A DNA stretch of 64,000 bases from Streptomyces bluensis (GCF_014650715.1 NZ_BMVM01000019.1:1-64000); one strand, 5' to 3'; counted from the stretch's first letter, positions 33,911 through 44,260 are shown. Translations and numbers: made by a program. Notes: generated by a model not told the origin, from the sequence alone.

Positions 33911-36217
33911 ATGCAACTCGCCGCGATCATCGTGTCGCTGGTACTCGCCGTGGTCGGCGTGGCGCTGTTCGGCCGTGCCATCGCGCAGATCTACCGGTTC
34001 GTCCGGCTCGGCCAGGACGTTCCCGCCGGTACGCGCACCGACGACTGGAAGAGCCGCACCCTCACGGTGGCGAGGGAGTTCCTCGGCCACACCCGGATGA
34101 ACCGCTGGGCCGTCGTCGGCGTCGCCCACTGGTTCGTCGCCGTCGGCTTCTTCTCCCTCGTGCTGACCCTCGTCAACGCCTTCGGGCAGCTCTTCAGGGC
34201 CGACTGGGTTCTGCCGCTCATCGGGCACTGGCTGCCGTACGAGATGTTCGTCGAGTTCATCGGCACGATGACCACGCTGGGGATTCTGACCCTCATCGTC
34301 ATCCGGCAGCTGTCCCGGCCCGGACGCGCGGGCCGCAAGTCCCGGTTCGCCGGCTCCAACACCGGTCAGGCCTATTTCGTCGAGTCGGTCATCCTCATCA
34401 TCGGGCTCGCCATCATGACCCTGCGCGGCCTGGAGGGAGCCCTCGCCGGCGTGGGCCACTACGAGGCCGCGTACTTCGCCTCGTACCCGCTCGTCTCCGC
34501 GTTCTCGGGGCTCGACACCGGCACGCTGCAGAACCTGGTCTACCTCACGGCGATGATCAAGATCGGGACGTCCTTCGTCTGGATGATCACCGTCTCGCTG
34601 ATGACCGACATGGGTGTCGCCTGGCACCGCTTCCTCGCCTTCCCGAACATCTGGTTCAAGCGGAACGCCACCGGTGAGACCGCTCTCGGCGCGCTCCTGC
34701 CCATGACCTCCGGCGGCAAGCCGATCGACTTCACCGACCCCGGCGAGGACGACATCTTCGGTGTCAGCCAGGTGGAGCAGTTCTCCTGGAAGGGCCTGCT
34801 GGACTTCTCCACGTGCACCGAGTGCGGGCGCTGCCAGTCCCAGTGCCCGGCCTGGAACACCGGCAAGCCGCTCTCACCCAAGCTGCTGATCATGTCGCTG
34901 CGCGACCACGCGCACGCCAAGGCCCCGTACCTGCTGGCCGGCGGCGGCAAGACGATGGAGGGCGAGGAGAAGGCGAGCGAGGAGCAGCTCAAGGACGTGC
35001 CCGCGGCGGCGCTGGCGGAGGCCGAGCGCCCGTTGATCGGCACCGTCGAGGCTGCGTCTGACAGCGGCTTCGCCGCGGGCGGCGTCATCGACCCCGACGT
35101 CCTGTGGTCCTGCACCACCTGCGGCGCCTGCGTCGAGCAGTGTCCCGTCGACATCGAGCACGTCGACCACATCGTCGACATGCGCCGCTACCAGGTGATG
35201 ATCGAGTCCGCCTTCCCGTCCGAGGCGGGCACGATGCTCAAGAACCTGGAGAAGAAGGGCAACCCCTGGGGCCTGGCCAAGAAGCAGCGCCTTGAGTGGA
35301 CCAAGGAAGTCGACTTCGAGGTGCCGGTCGTCGGCAAGGACATCGAGGACCTGTCCGAGGTCGACTACCTCTACTGGGTCGGCTGCGCCGGCGCCCTCGA
35401 AGACCGCGCCAAGAAGACGACGAAGGCGTTCGCCGAACTCCTCCACATCGCGGGCGTCAAGTTCGCGATCATGGGCGGCGACGAGAAGTGCACCGGTGAC
35501 TCGGCGCGGCGACTGGGCAACGAGCCGTTGTTCCAGGAACTGGGCATGGAGAACGTCGCCGCGCTCAACATGGCGTTCGGGGAAGACGACGAGGACGAGT
35601 CGACGAAGAAGCCCAAGTCCGCCAAGAAGATCGTCGCCACCTGCCCGCACTGCCTCAACACCCTCGGCAACGAGTACCCGCAGCTCGGCGGCGACTACGA
35701 GGTCATCCACCACACCCAGCTGCTCCAGCACCTCGTCGACGAGGGCAAGCTGGTCCCGGTGACCCCGGTCGAGGGCCTCATCACCTACCACGACCCCTGC
35801 TACCTGGGCCGCCACAACAAGATCTACACGCCCCCGCGCGAGATCATCGGCAAGGTCCCGGGTCTGCGCAACGAGGAGATGCACCGCCACAAGGAGCGCG
35901 GCTTCTGCTGCGGCGCGGGCGGCGCGCGGATGTGGATGGAGGAGCGGATCGGCAAGCGCATCAACAACGAGCGCGTCGACGAGGCCCTCTCCCTCAACCC
36001 CGACATCGTCTCCACCGCCTGCCCCTTCTGCCTCGTCATGCTGACCGACTCGGTCAACGGCAAGAAGAACGATGGCAAGGCGAAGGAGTCCATCCAGGTC
36101 GTGGACGTCGCCCAGCTGCTCCTCGACTCCGTCAAGACCCCGGCCACGGACGACGACGAGCCCCCGGCGGGCTCGGCCGACACGGCGAGCGAGCCGGAGC
36201 CGCAGCCTGTGAAGTAG
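33911..36217 (+). CDS. HdrD/GlpC-like iron-sulfur membrane oxidoreductase
   Basis: About 768 residues. The N-terminal third has five or six transmembrane helices similar to the nitrate reductase gamma-type b-haem subunit (LAAIIVSLVLAVVGVALFG, FLGHTRMNRWAVVGVAHWF). Then come two 4Fe-4S ferredoxin motifs (CTECGRCQSQCP and CTTCGACVEQCP) and two CCG domains (WVGCAGALEDRAKK, TCPHCLNTLGNE; TYHDPCYLGRHNKIY, GFCCGAGGARMWMEE, STACPFCLVML) that bind an extra iron-sulfur cluster. It probably moves electrons between a cytosolic donor and the quinone pool; the substrate is unknown. The ATG at 33911 has GAGGAG upstream; an ATG at 33845 lacks one. Confidence 0.88.
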   Translation: MQLAAIIVSLVLAVVGVALFGRAIAQIYRFVRLGQDVPAGTRTDDWKSRTLTVAREFLGHTRMNRWAVVGVAHWFVAVGFFSLVLTLVNAFGQLFRADWVLPLIGHWLPYEMFVEFIGTMTTLGILTLIVIRQLSRPGRAGRKSRFAGSNTGQAYFVESVILIIGLAIMTLRGLEGALAGVGHYEAAYFASYPLVSAFSGLDTGTLQNLVYLTAMIKIGTSFVWMITVSLMTDMGVAWHRFLAFPNIWFKRNATGETALGALLPMTSGGKPIDFTDPGEDDIFGVSQVEQFSWKGLLDFSTCTECGRCQSQCPAWNTGKPLSPKLLIMSLRDHAHAKAPYLLAGGGKTMEGEEKASEEQLKDVPAAALAEAERPLIGTVEAASDSGFAAGGVIDPDVLWSCTTCGACVEQCPVDIEHVDHIVDMRRYQVMIESAFPSEAGTMLKNLEKKGNPWGLAKKQRLEWTKEVDFEVPVVGKDIEDLSEVDYLYWVGCAGALEDRAKKTTKAFAELLHIAGVKFAIMGGDEKCTGDSARRLGNEPLFQELGMENVAALNMAFGEDDEDESTKKPKSAKKIVATCPHCLNTLGNEYPQLGGDYEVIHHTQLLQHLVDEGKLVPVTPVEGLITYHDPCYLGRHNKIYTPPREIIGKVPGLRNEEMHRHKERGFCCGAGGARMWMEERIGKRINNERVDEALSLNPDIVSTACPFCLVMLTDSVNGKKNDGKAKESIQVVDVAQLLLDSVKTPATDDDEPPAGSADTASEPEPQPVK

Positions 36218-36264
36218 CCGCGGTCGAGACGTAGCCGTAAAGACCCGCACACGAACACATAACG

Positions 36265-36307
36265 GAACACGCCATCTCCTCGCCCCTGCCGGAGAGGTGG
36301 CGTGTTC
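36265..36307. terminator. Terminator after the iron-sulfur oxidoreductase gene
   Basis: GAACACGCCA pairs with TGGCGTGTTC, and inner CTCC with GGAG-like bases, around a C-rich loop. It lies 48 bases after the stop. Confidence 0.75.
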
Positions 36308-36425
36308 TCGTACGGATGACGGCCGCCCTTACTGCACCGCTCGGGCATGTGCATGATGGCTCGGAGGGTGTCATCGGTGCGGATGAGGTGAATGAACGGT
36401 GCGCGGGCGAAGAACAGGTCCAGGT

Positions 36426-37727
36426 ATGCGTGTGACGGCGGCCCTGACGGCCGCCTGCGCTCTCCTCGCCGCCTGCGGCTCCGGCCGGAACAGCGACGAC
36501 GAGGGCTCGGCGAAGAAGCCGGGCCCGGTCCCCGTGGCGAAGGGGCACGCGCGGGTGCCCGTGCCGCGCGGCGACGGCAGCGAGATCGCCGACGACTTCA
36601 ACGGCGACGGTCACCGTGACCTGGTCCTGAACGACCTCGTCAAGCGGCAGAGCCACGAGGACGACGCGGGCATCGGGATCGTGTACGGGACGCGGGGCGG
36701 ACTGCGGCCGGGTGCACGGCAGTTGATCTCCCCGGCCAGGCAGGGCGCCGCCACGAAGGGGCAGCTGCCGGCCGTCTTCGACGCCGAGGAGAGCTGCGAC
36801 CTGGACGGGGACGGCTTCACCGACCTCGTCGTCTCCACCGACCCGCCGTACGACGGGCAGGGCCGGCCTCCCGTGCCGCTCCAGATCCTCTTCGGCTCGC
36901 CGGGCGGCCTGACCGGCAAGGCGGTCAAGCTCACCGTCCCCGCGCGGGCCCGCGCCGGCAACGACTGGCCCGACCAGCCCGTGTGCGGCGACTTCGACGG
37001 CGACGGCGCGAACGACCTCGTCCTGCACGCCTCCGAAAGTCAACTCACCTATCTGCGCGGCCCGTTCACCCGCAAGGGCGTGCCGCGTGCGGCCGGACAG
37101 CCGCTCGTCGCGCCCGGCAACGTCCCCACCCGCCCCGCGGTCGACGTCAACCGCGACGGCTACGACGACCTGCTGGTCCGCGAGGGCGGCGACGTGTCCC
37201 CGTCGAGCGTCGTGTACGGCGGCCCGAACGGCCCCGCCCGCACCGGCTTCGCCCTCCCCGCGGGCGCCGACGTCTCCTTCGGCCGCTTCGGCCGGACCAA
37301 GGCCGCGCTGGACGCCGCGATCGGCTCCCAGGGCGGAACGTCCCTGCGGTACGACCTGACCGGCCCGGGAGCCACCGTGCGCGGCACGCTCGACGTACCC
37401 GGTACGGTCCTCGCCGCGGGCGACTTCGACGGCGACGGGTTCGACGACCTCGTCTCCAGCGGCTCGGAGCTGCGGGTCTTCCGGGGCCGTACGAGCGGGC
37501 TGTCCGCCTCCGCCGTCGTCACCGTGAAGCCACCCGCGACGGGCACGACCCGCGTCCTGGCGGTAGCCGACCTCACCGGGGACGGGCTGGCCGACCTGGC
37601 CGTACGCACCTACCGGGGCGAGACGAAGGACACGGTCGCGGTGTACCCGGGACGGGAAGAGGGGGTGGTGGCCGCCGAGCCGCAGGTCACCTTCTCCACG
37701 GCGGAGTTCCTGGAGAGGAGCGGCTGA
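36426..37727 (+). CDS. FG-GAP/VCBS beta-propeller lipoprotein
   Basis: About 433 residues. The N-terminus has a lipoprotein signal (ALTAACALLAACGSG, lipobox LAAC) so it is anchored outside the membrane. At least six calcium-loop repeats follow: DFNGDGHRDLV, DLDGDGFTDLV, DFDGDGANDLV, DVNRDGYDDLL, DFDGDGFDDLV, DLTGDGLADLA. This is the alpha-integrin-like propeller pattern. It is the least similar member of the run of six and the only one with a lipobox. The start at 36426 is chosen over 36399 so that the signal begins at the methionine. Confidence 0.85.
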   Translation: MRVTAALTAACALLAACGSGRNSDDEGSAKKPGPVPVAKGHARVPVPRGDGSEIADDFNGDGHRDLVLNDLVKRQSHEDDAGIGIVYGTRGGLRPGARQLISPARQGAATKGQLPAVFDAEESCDLDGDGFTDLVVSTDPPYDGQGRPPVPLQILFGSPGGLTGKAVKLTVPARARAGNDWPDQPVCGDFDGDGANDLVLHASESQLTYLRGPFTRKGVPRAAGQPLVAPGNVPTRPAVDVNRDGYDDLLVREGGDVSPSSVVYGGPNGPARTGFALPAGADVSFGRFGRTKAALDAAIGSQGGTSLRYDLTGPGATVRGTLDVPGTVLAAGDFDGDGFDDLVSSGSELRVFRGRTSGLSASAVVTVKPPATGTTRVLAVADLTGDGLADLAVRTYRGETKDTVAVYPGREEGVVAAEPQVTFSTAEFLERSG

Positions 37728-37953
37728 CGGCCCACGCCCCGGGGGGAGCGGCTGACCACCCGGAGGGCGCCCCGCCCCAGCAGCCGCAGAAATTCCTCGA
37801 ACTCCCGTACAACCCTCCCGCATCTCCACGAGTCTCCTGTTAGCCAACCGTTCCGCGACACCCGGGCGAACTCCGGGCAAACAGGAACGGGACCGCACCC
37901 CATTGACTGTGGACGCCCTGCCAGGCGTCCCGCATGCAGCAGGAGATCCCCGC

Positions 37954-39429
37954 ATGCACAAGCACATGCGACTCGCCCTCGCCACGGCCTCCGCGGCCGC
38001 GCTGACGGGCGGTCTGCTCACCTTCTCGGCCGCGACGGCGACGGCGGCCGACTCGGTCCACCACCCCGTGGCGGACTTCAACAACGACGGGTACGGCGAC
38101 GTCGCGTACTCGGCCGGCAACGCCACCGTCGGCGGCAAGCAGGGCGCCGGCCAGATCGTCGCCCTGTACGGCTCGGCGAGCGGCGTGACGGCCACCAAGC
38201 GCACCACGATCAGCCAGGACACCACCGGCGTGCCCGGCAGCGCCGAGACCAACGACGCCTTCGGCTGGATGAGCGCGTACGGCGACTTCAACGGCGACGG
38301 CTTCGACGACCTCGCCGTGTCCGCGTACCTGGAGGACGTCAGCGGAGACACCGACGGCGGCACGGTCGCGGTCCTCTGGGGTTCGTCGAGCGGCCTGTCC
38401 GGCGGTACGACGATCGCGGACCCGGCGCCCTCCTCCCACGACCGGTGGGGCAAGTCCCTGGCCGCGGGGGACTTCGACGGCGACGGCACGGAGGACCTCG
38501 CGGTCGGCTCGACGTCGAGCACCATCTACGTGTTCAAGGGCGGTATCAGCAAGTCCGGTGCGGCGGGCGGCCGTTACGCCGTCAAGGCGCCCCTCATGTC
38601 CGGCACCGGCGCGGGGCCGTTCATGCTCACCGCCGGTGACGTCAACGGCGACAAGCGGACCGACCTGATCGTCGACGGCTACGAGACCGACAGCGCCGAG
38701 GGCTGGAACGCCAACTACTACGTGCCCGGCACGGCCTCCGGTCTGAGCGCGTCGTCCGCGCGGAAGCTGAAGCCCGGCGTCATCACCGGCATCGGCGACG
38801 TCAACGGCGACGGCTTCGGCGACATCGTGACCGGCGAGGAATGGGACCCGTCCAACGACCCCGAGGTGCCGTCGGTGCCCGAGTCCGCCACCGGCGGCAA
38901 GGTCCACATCATCTACGGCTCGGCCGACGGCCCGGCCGAGGCCACCGCCGTGACCCAGAACACCGGCAACGTGCCCGGCACATCCGAGCGCGGCGACTAC
39001 TTCGGCAGCGAGCTGTCCCTCGGCGACATCAACGGCGACGGCTTGGCGGACCTGGCGGTCGGCGCGCCCGGCGAGAACCTGAACGGCGTCGTCAACACGG
39101 GCGCGGTGACGGTCCTCTACGGCTCGGCCTCCGGGCTGAACACCGCCTCCGGCTACCAGTACTTCGCCCAGTCCACCGCCGGTGTCCCCGGCTCGGACGA
39201 GAAGGACGACTTCTTCGGCAACGAGGTGAAGCTCACCGACGTCACCGGCGACGGCAAGGCGGACCTGACGGTCGGCGCGTACGGCGAGAACGACGGCAAC
39301 GGCTCGGTGGTCTACCTGCCCTCCAACGGCTCGAAGATCACGGCGACGGGGTCGCGCTCCCTGTCGACGTCCGCGGTCGGCGTCTCCACGGACGCGTACC
39401 CGGCGTTCGGCGGCAACGCCGCCAGCTGA
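37954..39429 (+). CDS. Secreted FG-GAP beta-propeller protein 1
   Basis: About 491 residues with a signal peptide (LATASAAALTGGLLTFSAAT). Seven FG-GAP blades carry DxDxDG loops: DFNNDGYGDVA, DFNGDGFDDLA, DFDGDGTEDLA, DVNGDKRTDLI, DVNGDGFGDIV, DINGDGLADLA, DVTGDGKADLT; each blade ends with G-x-V-x-VLYGSASGL-type strands. Seven blades match a complete propeller. The ATG at 37954 has AGGAGA upstream. Function may be adhesion, carbohydrate binding or calcium-dependent surface interaction; none is shown directly. Confidence 0.88.
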   Translation: MHKHMRLALATASAAALTGGLLTFSAATATAADSVHHPVADFNNDGYGDVAYSAGNATVGGKQGAGQIVALYGSASGVTATKRTTISQDTTGVPGSAETNDAFGWMSAYGDFNGDGFDDLAVSAYLEDVSGDTDGGTVAVLWGSSSGLSGGTTIADPAPSSHDRWGKSLAAGDFDGDGTEDLAVGSTSSTIYVFKGGISKSGAAGGRYAVKAPLMSGTGAGPFMLTAGDVNGDKRTDLIVDGYETDSAEGWNANYYVPGTASGLSASSARKLKPGVITGIGDVNGDGFGDIVTGEEWDPSNDPEVPSVPESATGGKVHIIYGSADGPAEATAVTQNTGNVPGTSERGDYFGSELSLGDINGDGLADLAVGAPGENLNGVVNTGAVTVLYGSASGLNTASGYQYFAQSTAGVPGSDEKDDFFGNEVKLTDVTGDGKADLTVGAYGENDGNGSVVYLPSNGSKITATGSRSLSTSAVGVSTDAYPAFGGNAAS

Positions 39430-39520
39430 CCCACAGCACCTGCGAGTCGGGCCCGCACCCACCCGGGTGCGGGCCCCACGCACCTTTGAACCCCCCTTGG
39501 AACCTTCCTTGGAGCCCTCG

Positions 39521-40951
39521 TTGCGCAAGCGCACCCTCCTCCTGGCCGCGACCCTCACCACCGGCCTGCTCACCGCCCTCCCGGCAACGGCCACCGCCGC
39601 GCCCTCGGGCCTGACCGGCGACTTCAACGGCGACGGCTTCCGTGACGTCGCCATCGCCGCGCCCGTCGCCAAGGTCGACGGCAAGTCCGGCGCCGGCTAC
39701 GTCGCGATCGTCTACGGCACGGCGAGCGGCCTCGACACCGCCAAGAGACAGATCATCAGCCAGGCCACCACCGGTATCCCCGGCGTTCCGGAGTCGTACG
39801 ACTACTTCGGCGACCGCCTGACCACAGGCGATCTGGACGACGACGGCTACACGGACCTGATCGTGGGCGTGCACGGCGAGCGGATCGGCTCCACGGACGA
39901 GTCGGGCGCGATCACGGTCGTCTGGGGCGGCGCGGACGGTCTGAAGACCGCGACGGACATCTCCTCGCCGCTCCCCGAGAACCGCAACGAGCTCGGCTGG
40001 TCCGTGGCGGCCGGCGACTTCGACGGGGACGGCGACACCGACCTGGCCGCGGCGAACATCGCCTACCCCGAGCTGAACGTCTTCCAGGGCCCGATCTCCC
40101 GCACGGGCAAGGCGACGGGCCTCGTCGGCATCGACACCTACGAGCAGACCGGCATCAACGCCGACAAGCTCTTCGCGGGCGACGTCACAGGCGACGGCAC
40201 GACGGACCTCCTCGTCATGGGTCAGCAGGAGATCACCGACGGCTACCGCACCCGCAGCGTCCTCTACAAGGGCTCGGCCTCCGGCCTCAAGGCGGGCAGC
40301 AAGGTCGCGGGCGGCTACGACGCGGTCATCGCGGACGTCGACAAGGACGGCTACGGCGACATCGTCACCGGCAACTTCATGGAGAAGTCCACCGACGAGC
40401 CGAACGGCGGTCTCGGCGGCGCGGTCACCGTGACCTACGGCGCGTCCACGGGCCTGAGCTCGCGCACCCCGGTCCGTATCACCCAGGACACCACGGGCGT
40501 GCCCGGCACCGGCGAGAAGGGCGACGGCTTCGGCTGGAGTCTGTCGGCCGGTGACGTGAACGGCGACGGGTACGCGGACATCGCGGTCGGCATCGAGAAC
40601 GAGGCGGTCGGCTCGGTCTACAAGGCGGGCTCGTTCGCGGTCCTGCGCGGCTCGGCGTCCGGTCTGACGGGCAGCGGCGCCAAGGTCTTCCACCAGAACA
40701 CGACGGGGGTCCCCGGCACCGCCGAGAGGCTGGACAACTTCGGCAGCGCGGTCCACCTCACCGACACCGACGGCAACGGCCGCGCGGAACTCCTGGCGAG
40801 CGCGGCGGGCGAGAACGACGGCGCGGGTGCGGTGTGGCTCTTCAAGTCCACCACGTCCGGCATCACCGCCACGGGTTCCAAGTCCTTCAACAGCACGACG
40901 CTGGGCGGCCCTTCGGGCCTGACGTACTTCGGCGACGTGCTGGCGGGCTGA
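39521..40951 (+). CDS. Secreted FG-GAP beta-propeller protein 2
   Basis: About 476 residues, from a TTG at 39521 six bases after TTGGAG. The signal peptide (LLLAATLTTGLLTALPATAT) is followed by seven calcium-loop blades: DFNGDGFRDVA, DLDDDGYTDLI, DFDGDGDTDLA, DVTGDGTTDLL, DVDKDGYGDIV, DVNGDGYADIA, DTDGNGRAELL. The blade connectors (GIPGVPE, GVPGTGEKGD) are like those of its neighbours, pointing to gene duplication. The 91-base gap from the preceding gene is compatible with co-transcription. Confidence 0.86.
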   Translation: MRKRTLLLAATLTTGLLTALPATATAAPSGLTGDFNGDGFRDVAIAAPVAKVDGKSGAGYVAIVYGTASGLDTAKRQIISQATTGIPGVPESYDYFGDRLTTGDLDDDGYTDLIVGVHGERIGSTDESGAITVVWGGADGLKTATDISSPLPENRNELGWSVAAGDFDGDGDTDLAAANIAYPELNVFQGPISRTGKATGLVGIDTYEQTGINADKLFAGDVTGDGTTDLLVMGQQEITDGYRTRSVLYKGSASGLKAGSKVAGGYDAVIADVDKDGYGDIVTGNFMEKSTDEPNGGLGGAVTVTYGASTGLSSRTPVRITQDTTGVPGTGEKGDGFGWSLSAGDVNGDGYADIAVGIENEAVGSVYKAGSFAVLRGSASGLTGSGAKVFHQNTTGVPGTAERLDNFGSAVHLTDTDGNGRAELLASAAGENDGAGAVWLFKSTTSGITATGSKSFNSTTLGGPSGLTYFGDVLAG

Positions 40952-41107
40952 CCGCTGTCGCCCAGACAGCTACCGCCCAGACAGCTGCCGTCCAGACCGC
41001 TGCCGCCCAGTAGCGCACGCCCAGCCGTCAACTGCTCGCGGCGCCCCCTTCCGCCCGTCGGCCCCGCACCTCTCGGGTGCGGGGCCCGTCCCGACCCTGG
41101 AGTCTCG

Positions 41108-42556
41108 TTGCGCACGCGCCCGTTCCTCCTGGCGGCAGGCCTCCTCGCCTCCGTCCTGACCCCGCTCACCCTGGCGGCGCCCGCCGCCCACGCGGCGACC
41201 GCCGCCGCCCCGTACGACTTCAACGGCGACGGGTACCGCGACCTCGCGATCGGCGCGCCGGGTGCCACCGTCGGCGGCAAGGCGAAGGCGGGGGCGGTGT
41301 CCGTCGTGTACGGCTCGTCCACCGGTCTGAAGACCACCAAGTACCAGACGTTCAGCCAGAATTCGACCGGTATCCCGGGCACCGCGGAAACCGGGGACGC
41401 CTTCGGTACGGCAGTGACGTCGGCGGACCTGAACACCGACGGCTACGCGGACCTCGTCGTCGGCGCGCCGGGCGAGGACACGCCCGGTGACGTCGACAAC
41501 GGCACGGTCGTGATCATCTGGGGCGGCTCGTCGGGCCTCTCCGGCGCCCGCACCCTCATCAACTACAGCACCATGGGGGACACCTACCGCTACGGCCAGG
41601 CCCTGGCCGCCGGGGACTTCGACGGCGACGGGGACGACGACGTGGCGGTCGGCGGCACCGGCCTGTTCAGCATCTGGATCGTCGAGGGCACGTTCACCAA
41701 GTCGGGCGACTTCGCGGGCGGCAGGGGCTCGGGCCTGAGCTACGGGCCCAAGCCGTTCAGCACGACGTACGGCGTCGAGTACCTGTCCGCGGGCGACATC
41801 AACGGCGAAGGACGGGACAGCCTCGTCCTCCACGGCCGCGCCAAGGGCACGGACGACGCGCTCACGGCGGTGGCCGACGCCGGCATCGACAACTTCGCGG
41901 ACTGGCTGGAGTACGTCCCGGGCGGCTATGTCTCGGCCGTCGGCGACGTCGACAAGGACGGCTACGCCGACCTCGTGATCGGCAACCAGCGCGAGCCCGC
42001 CGCCGACCCCTCCGGGGCGCTCGGCGGCAAGGTCACGCTCGTCCACGGCGCCCCCAAGGCCGAGTGGGTCGACGCCCGCTCCACCTCCGCGTTCACCCAG
42101 GCCACGAACGGCGTCCCCGGCACCGCGGAGTCGGGCGACGGCTTCGGCAAGTCGGTGGCCCTCGGCGACATCAACGGCGACGGCTACGCCGACCTGGCGG
42201 TCGGGGCGGCGTACGAGTCCTTCTCCGGCGCCGAGGACACCGGCACGGTGACGATCCTCTACGGCAACGCCACGAACTTCTCGGCCTCGGGTGCGGTCTC
42301 TCTCTCCCAGTCCACGCCGGGCGTCCCCGGCACCGCCGAGTCCAACGACCGTTTCGGTGGCCGGGTCCTCCTCTCCGACGTGACGAAGGACGGCAAGGCG
42401 GACCTCACGGTCGCGGCCCCCAACGAGAACGGCGGCGACGGCGCGATCTGGTCCTTCAGGGGCGCCTCCCCGTCCACCGCGTCGTCCTTCGGCCCGTCCA
42501 CGACCGCCGTCTCCACCTCGGGAGCCCCGGCGTTCGGTACGACGCTGGGCGGCTGA
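41108..42556 (+). CDS. Secreted FG-GAP beta-propeller protein 3
   Basis: 482 residues from a TTG at 41108, with CTGGAG upstream. The signal peptide reads LLAAGLLASVLTPLTLAAPA. The seven blades are DFNGDGYRDLA, DLNTDGYADLV, DFDGDGDDDVA, DINGEGRDSLV, DVDKDGYADLV, DINGDGYADLA and DVTKDGKADLT. Between 40951 and 41108 lie short direct repeats (CCCAGACAGCT-like, from about 40968). Paralogue of the flanking genes. Confidence 0.87.
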   Translation: MRTRPFLLAAGLLASVLTPLTLAAPAAHAATAAAPYDFNGDGYRDLAIGAPGATVGGKAKAGAVSVVYGSSTGLKTTKYQTFSQNSTGIPGTAETGDAFGTAVTSADLNTDGYADLVVGAPGEDTPGDVDNGTVVIIWGGSSGLSGARTLINYSTMGDTYRYGQALAAGDFDGDGDDDVAVGGTGLFSIWIVEGTFTKSGDFAGGRGSGLSYGPKPFSTTYGVEYLSAGDINGEGRDSLVLHGRAKGTDDALTAVADAGIDNFADWLEYVPGGYVSAVGDVDKDGYADLVIGNQREPAADPSGALGGKVTLVHGAPKAEWVDARSTSAFTQATNGVPGTAESGDGFGKSVALGDINGDGYADLAVGAAYESFSGAEDTGTVTILYGNATNFSASGAVSLSQSTPGVPGTAESNDRFGGRVLLSDVTKDGKADLTVAAPNENGGDGAIWSFRGASPSTASSFGPSTTAVSTSGAPAFGTTLGG

Positions 42557-42663
42557 CGCCTCTGCCCCTCGACTCCCCCGGCCCTCGACTCCCCCGGCGC
42601 CCCTGACACCTCTGACGGCAGGCGGAAGGAATCTGTCGCCGACTCTCCAGGAGACACACAGAC

Positions 42664-44058
42664 ATGAAGAGACCCACTCGCGCCGCCCTGGCCACGGCGA
42701 CGGCGGCGGCCCTGACCGGCGGTCTGCTGACCCTGGCCACGGCCGCCCCGACGAGCGCGGCCGCGGCGAAGTACGCGGACGACTTCAACGGTGACGGTCA
42801 CCGCGACTACGCCGTGTACTCGTACGGCCCGGTCGGCGACAGCAAGGGCGGCGGCGTCCTGGTCACCTTCGGCACGGCCAACGGGCCCGGTACGAAGACC
42901 CAGTTCATCGACCAGGCCAGCCCCGGCGTCCCCGGCGCCGACGAAACGGACGACTTCTTCGGCGAGGTCCGCACCGCTGCCGACTTCAACAACGACGGCT
43001 ACGGCGACCTCGCGGTGACCGCCACCGGCGAGGACGTCGACGGCCGTAAGGACCAGGGCGCGGTCACGGTCCTCTGGGGCAGCACGGACGGCCTCTCGGG
43101 CGGCCTCACCATCCCCAACAAGGGCCCCAGGCAGTCGTACGCCCGCATGGGCTCCGACCTGGCCACCGGCGACTTCAACGGCGACGGCAAGGCGGACCTG
43201 GCCCTCGTCAACGCCGCCAAGACGTACGTCTACCGGGGCTCCATCAGCAAGTCCGGCGTCCACGGCACGGTCAGCACCCTGGACAAGGAGTCGTCCAGCT
43301 TCTCCTCCACCGCCGTGATCGCGGGCAAGGTCGACAAGGATGGCAAGACCGACCTCGTCATCATCGGCGACGTCGTCACCGGCACGTACATCGCCTCGGA
43401 CGCCTGGTTCATCAAGGGCGGCGAGGTGAAGCTCTACCCCGGCAACACGCTCCGCCTGGAGCGCGTCGACGGCAACGGCGGCATGGCCGACCGGGGCGGT
43501 GACGGCGTGATCAACGACTTCAACAAGGACGGTTTCGGCGACATCGCCATCGGTACCCCGCTGTACGACAAGTGGAAGGGCCGTGTCTCGGTCTGGTACG
43601 GCTCGTCCTCGGGCCCGGACAAGAGCGCGCGCTTCACCCAGTCGACCTCGGGCATCGCAGGCACTCCGGAGGCAGACGACTCCTTCGGCGACTCGATCTC
43701 GTCCGGCGACATCAACGGCGACGGCTACCGCGACCTCGCGATCGGCGTCCCCGGCGAGGCATTGGGCGGCCGTGAGTGGGCGGGCGGCGTCGAGGTCCTG
43801 TACGGGCGCGCCTCCGGTCTGTCCGCCACGGGCTCGCAGTGGTTCGCCCGCGACACGACAGGCGTACCGGGCGACCTCCAGTCCGACGATTCCTTCGGCA
43901 ACGCGGTGCGTCTCCGCGACACCAACCGCGACGGCAAGGCCGACCTGTACGTGCAGGGTGCGTACGGCTCGCTGGTGCTGCGGGGCTCGTCGACGGGGGT
44001 CACGACGTCGGGCGCCACGGCGGTGGAAGGCGAGACGGTCGAGGGGATGCTTCAGTAA
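42664..44058 (+). CDS. Secreted FG-GAP beta-propeller protein 4
   Basis: 464 residues from an ATG preceded by GGAG. The signal peptide (ALATATAAALTGGLLTLATA) is nearly the same as that of propeller 1. The seven blades are DFNGDGHRDYA, DFNNDGYGDLA, DFNGDGKADLA, KVDKDGKTDLV, DFNKDGFGDIA, DINGDGYRDLA and DTNRDGKADLY; the fourth lacks the leading Asp. The next gene, DUF397, is on the other strand and ends six bases away. Confidence 0.86.
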   Translation: MKRPTRAALATATAAALTGGLLTLATAAPTSAAAAKYADDFNGDGHRDYAVYSYGPVGDSKGGGVLVTFGTANGPGTKTQFIDQASPGVPGADETDDFFGEVRTAADFNNDGYGDLAVTATGEDVDGRKDQGAVTVLWGSTDGLSGGLTIPNKGPRQSYARMGSDLATGDFNGDGKADLALVNAAKTYVYRGSISKSGVHGTVSTLDKESSSFSSTAVIAGKVDKDGKTDLVIIGDVVTGTYIASDAWFIKGGEVKLYPGNTLRLERVDGNGGMADRGGDGVINDFNKDGFGDIAIGTPLYDKWKGRVSVWYGSSSGPDKSARFTQSTSGIAGTPEADDSFGDSISSGDINGDGYRDLAIGVPGEALGGREWAGGVEVLYGRASGLSATGSQWFARDTTGVPGDLQSDDSFGNAVRLRDTNRDGKADLYVQGAYGSLVLRGSSTGVTTSGATAVEGETVEGMLQ

Positions 44059-44063
44059 CTGCT

Positions 44064-44249
44064 TCAGCAGCCGTCGCGTAGGTGACGTATGAGGGCGGCG
44101 AGTCCGGTGCCGGTGGTTTCTATGACGGTGCCGGGCTCGTCGCTTTCGCGGAGGAGGCGGGTTTCTCGGGTTGCGGCGAGTTCGAGGCAGTTCGCCGCGT
44201 CACCGCCCCCGGAGTACGAGGACTTCTGCCATGTGATGTCGTGTGCCAT
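44064..44249 (-). CDS. DUF397 small protein
   Basis: A 61-residue protein (ITWQKSSYSGGGDAANCLEL, then VIETTGTGLAALIRHLRD). DUF397 proteins usually follow an XRE regulator such as the gene directly upstream and act in developmental or antibiotic regulation, in the manner of the whiJ and abaA-type loci of Streptomyces. The start is 11 bases after the XRE gene, so they form an operon. Confidence 0.88.
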   Translation of the reverse strand: MAHDITWQKSSYSGGGDAANCLELAATRETRLLRESDEPGTVIETTGTGLAALIRHLRDGC

Positions 44250-44260
44250 GCCCTGGCCCC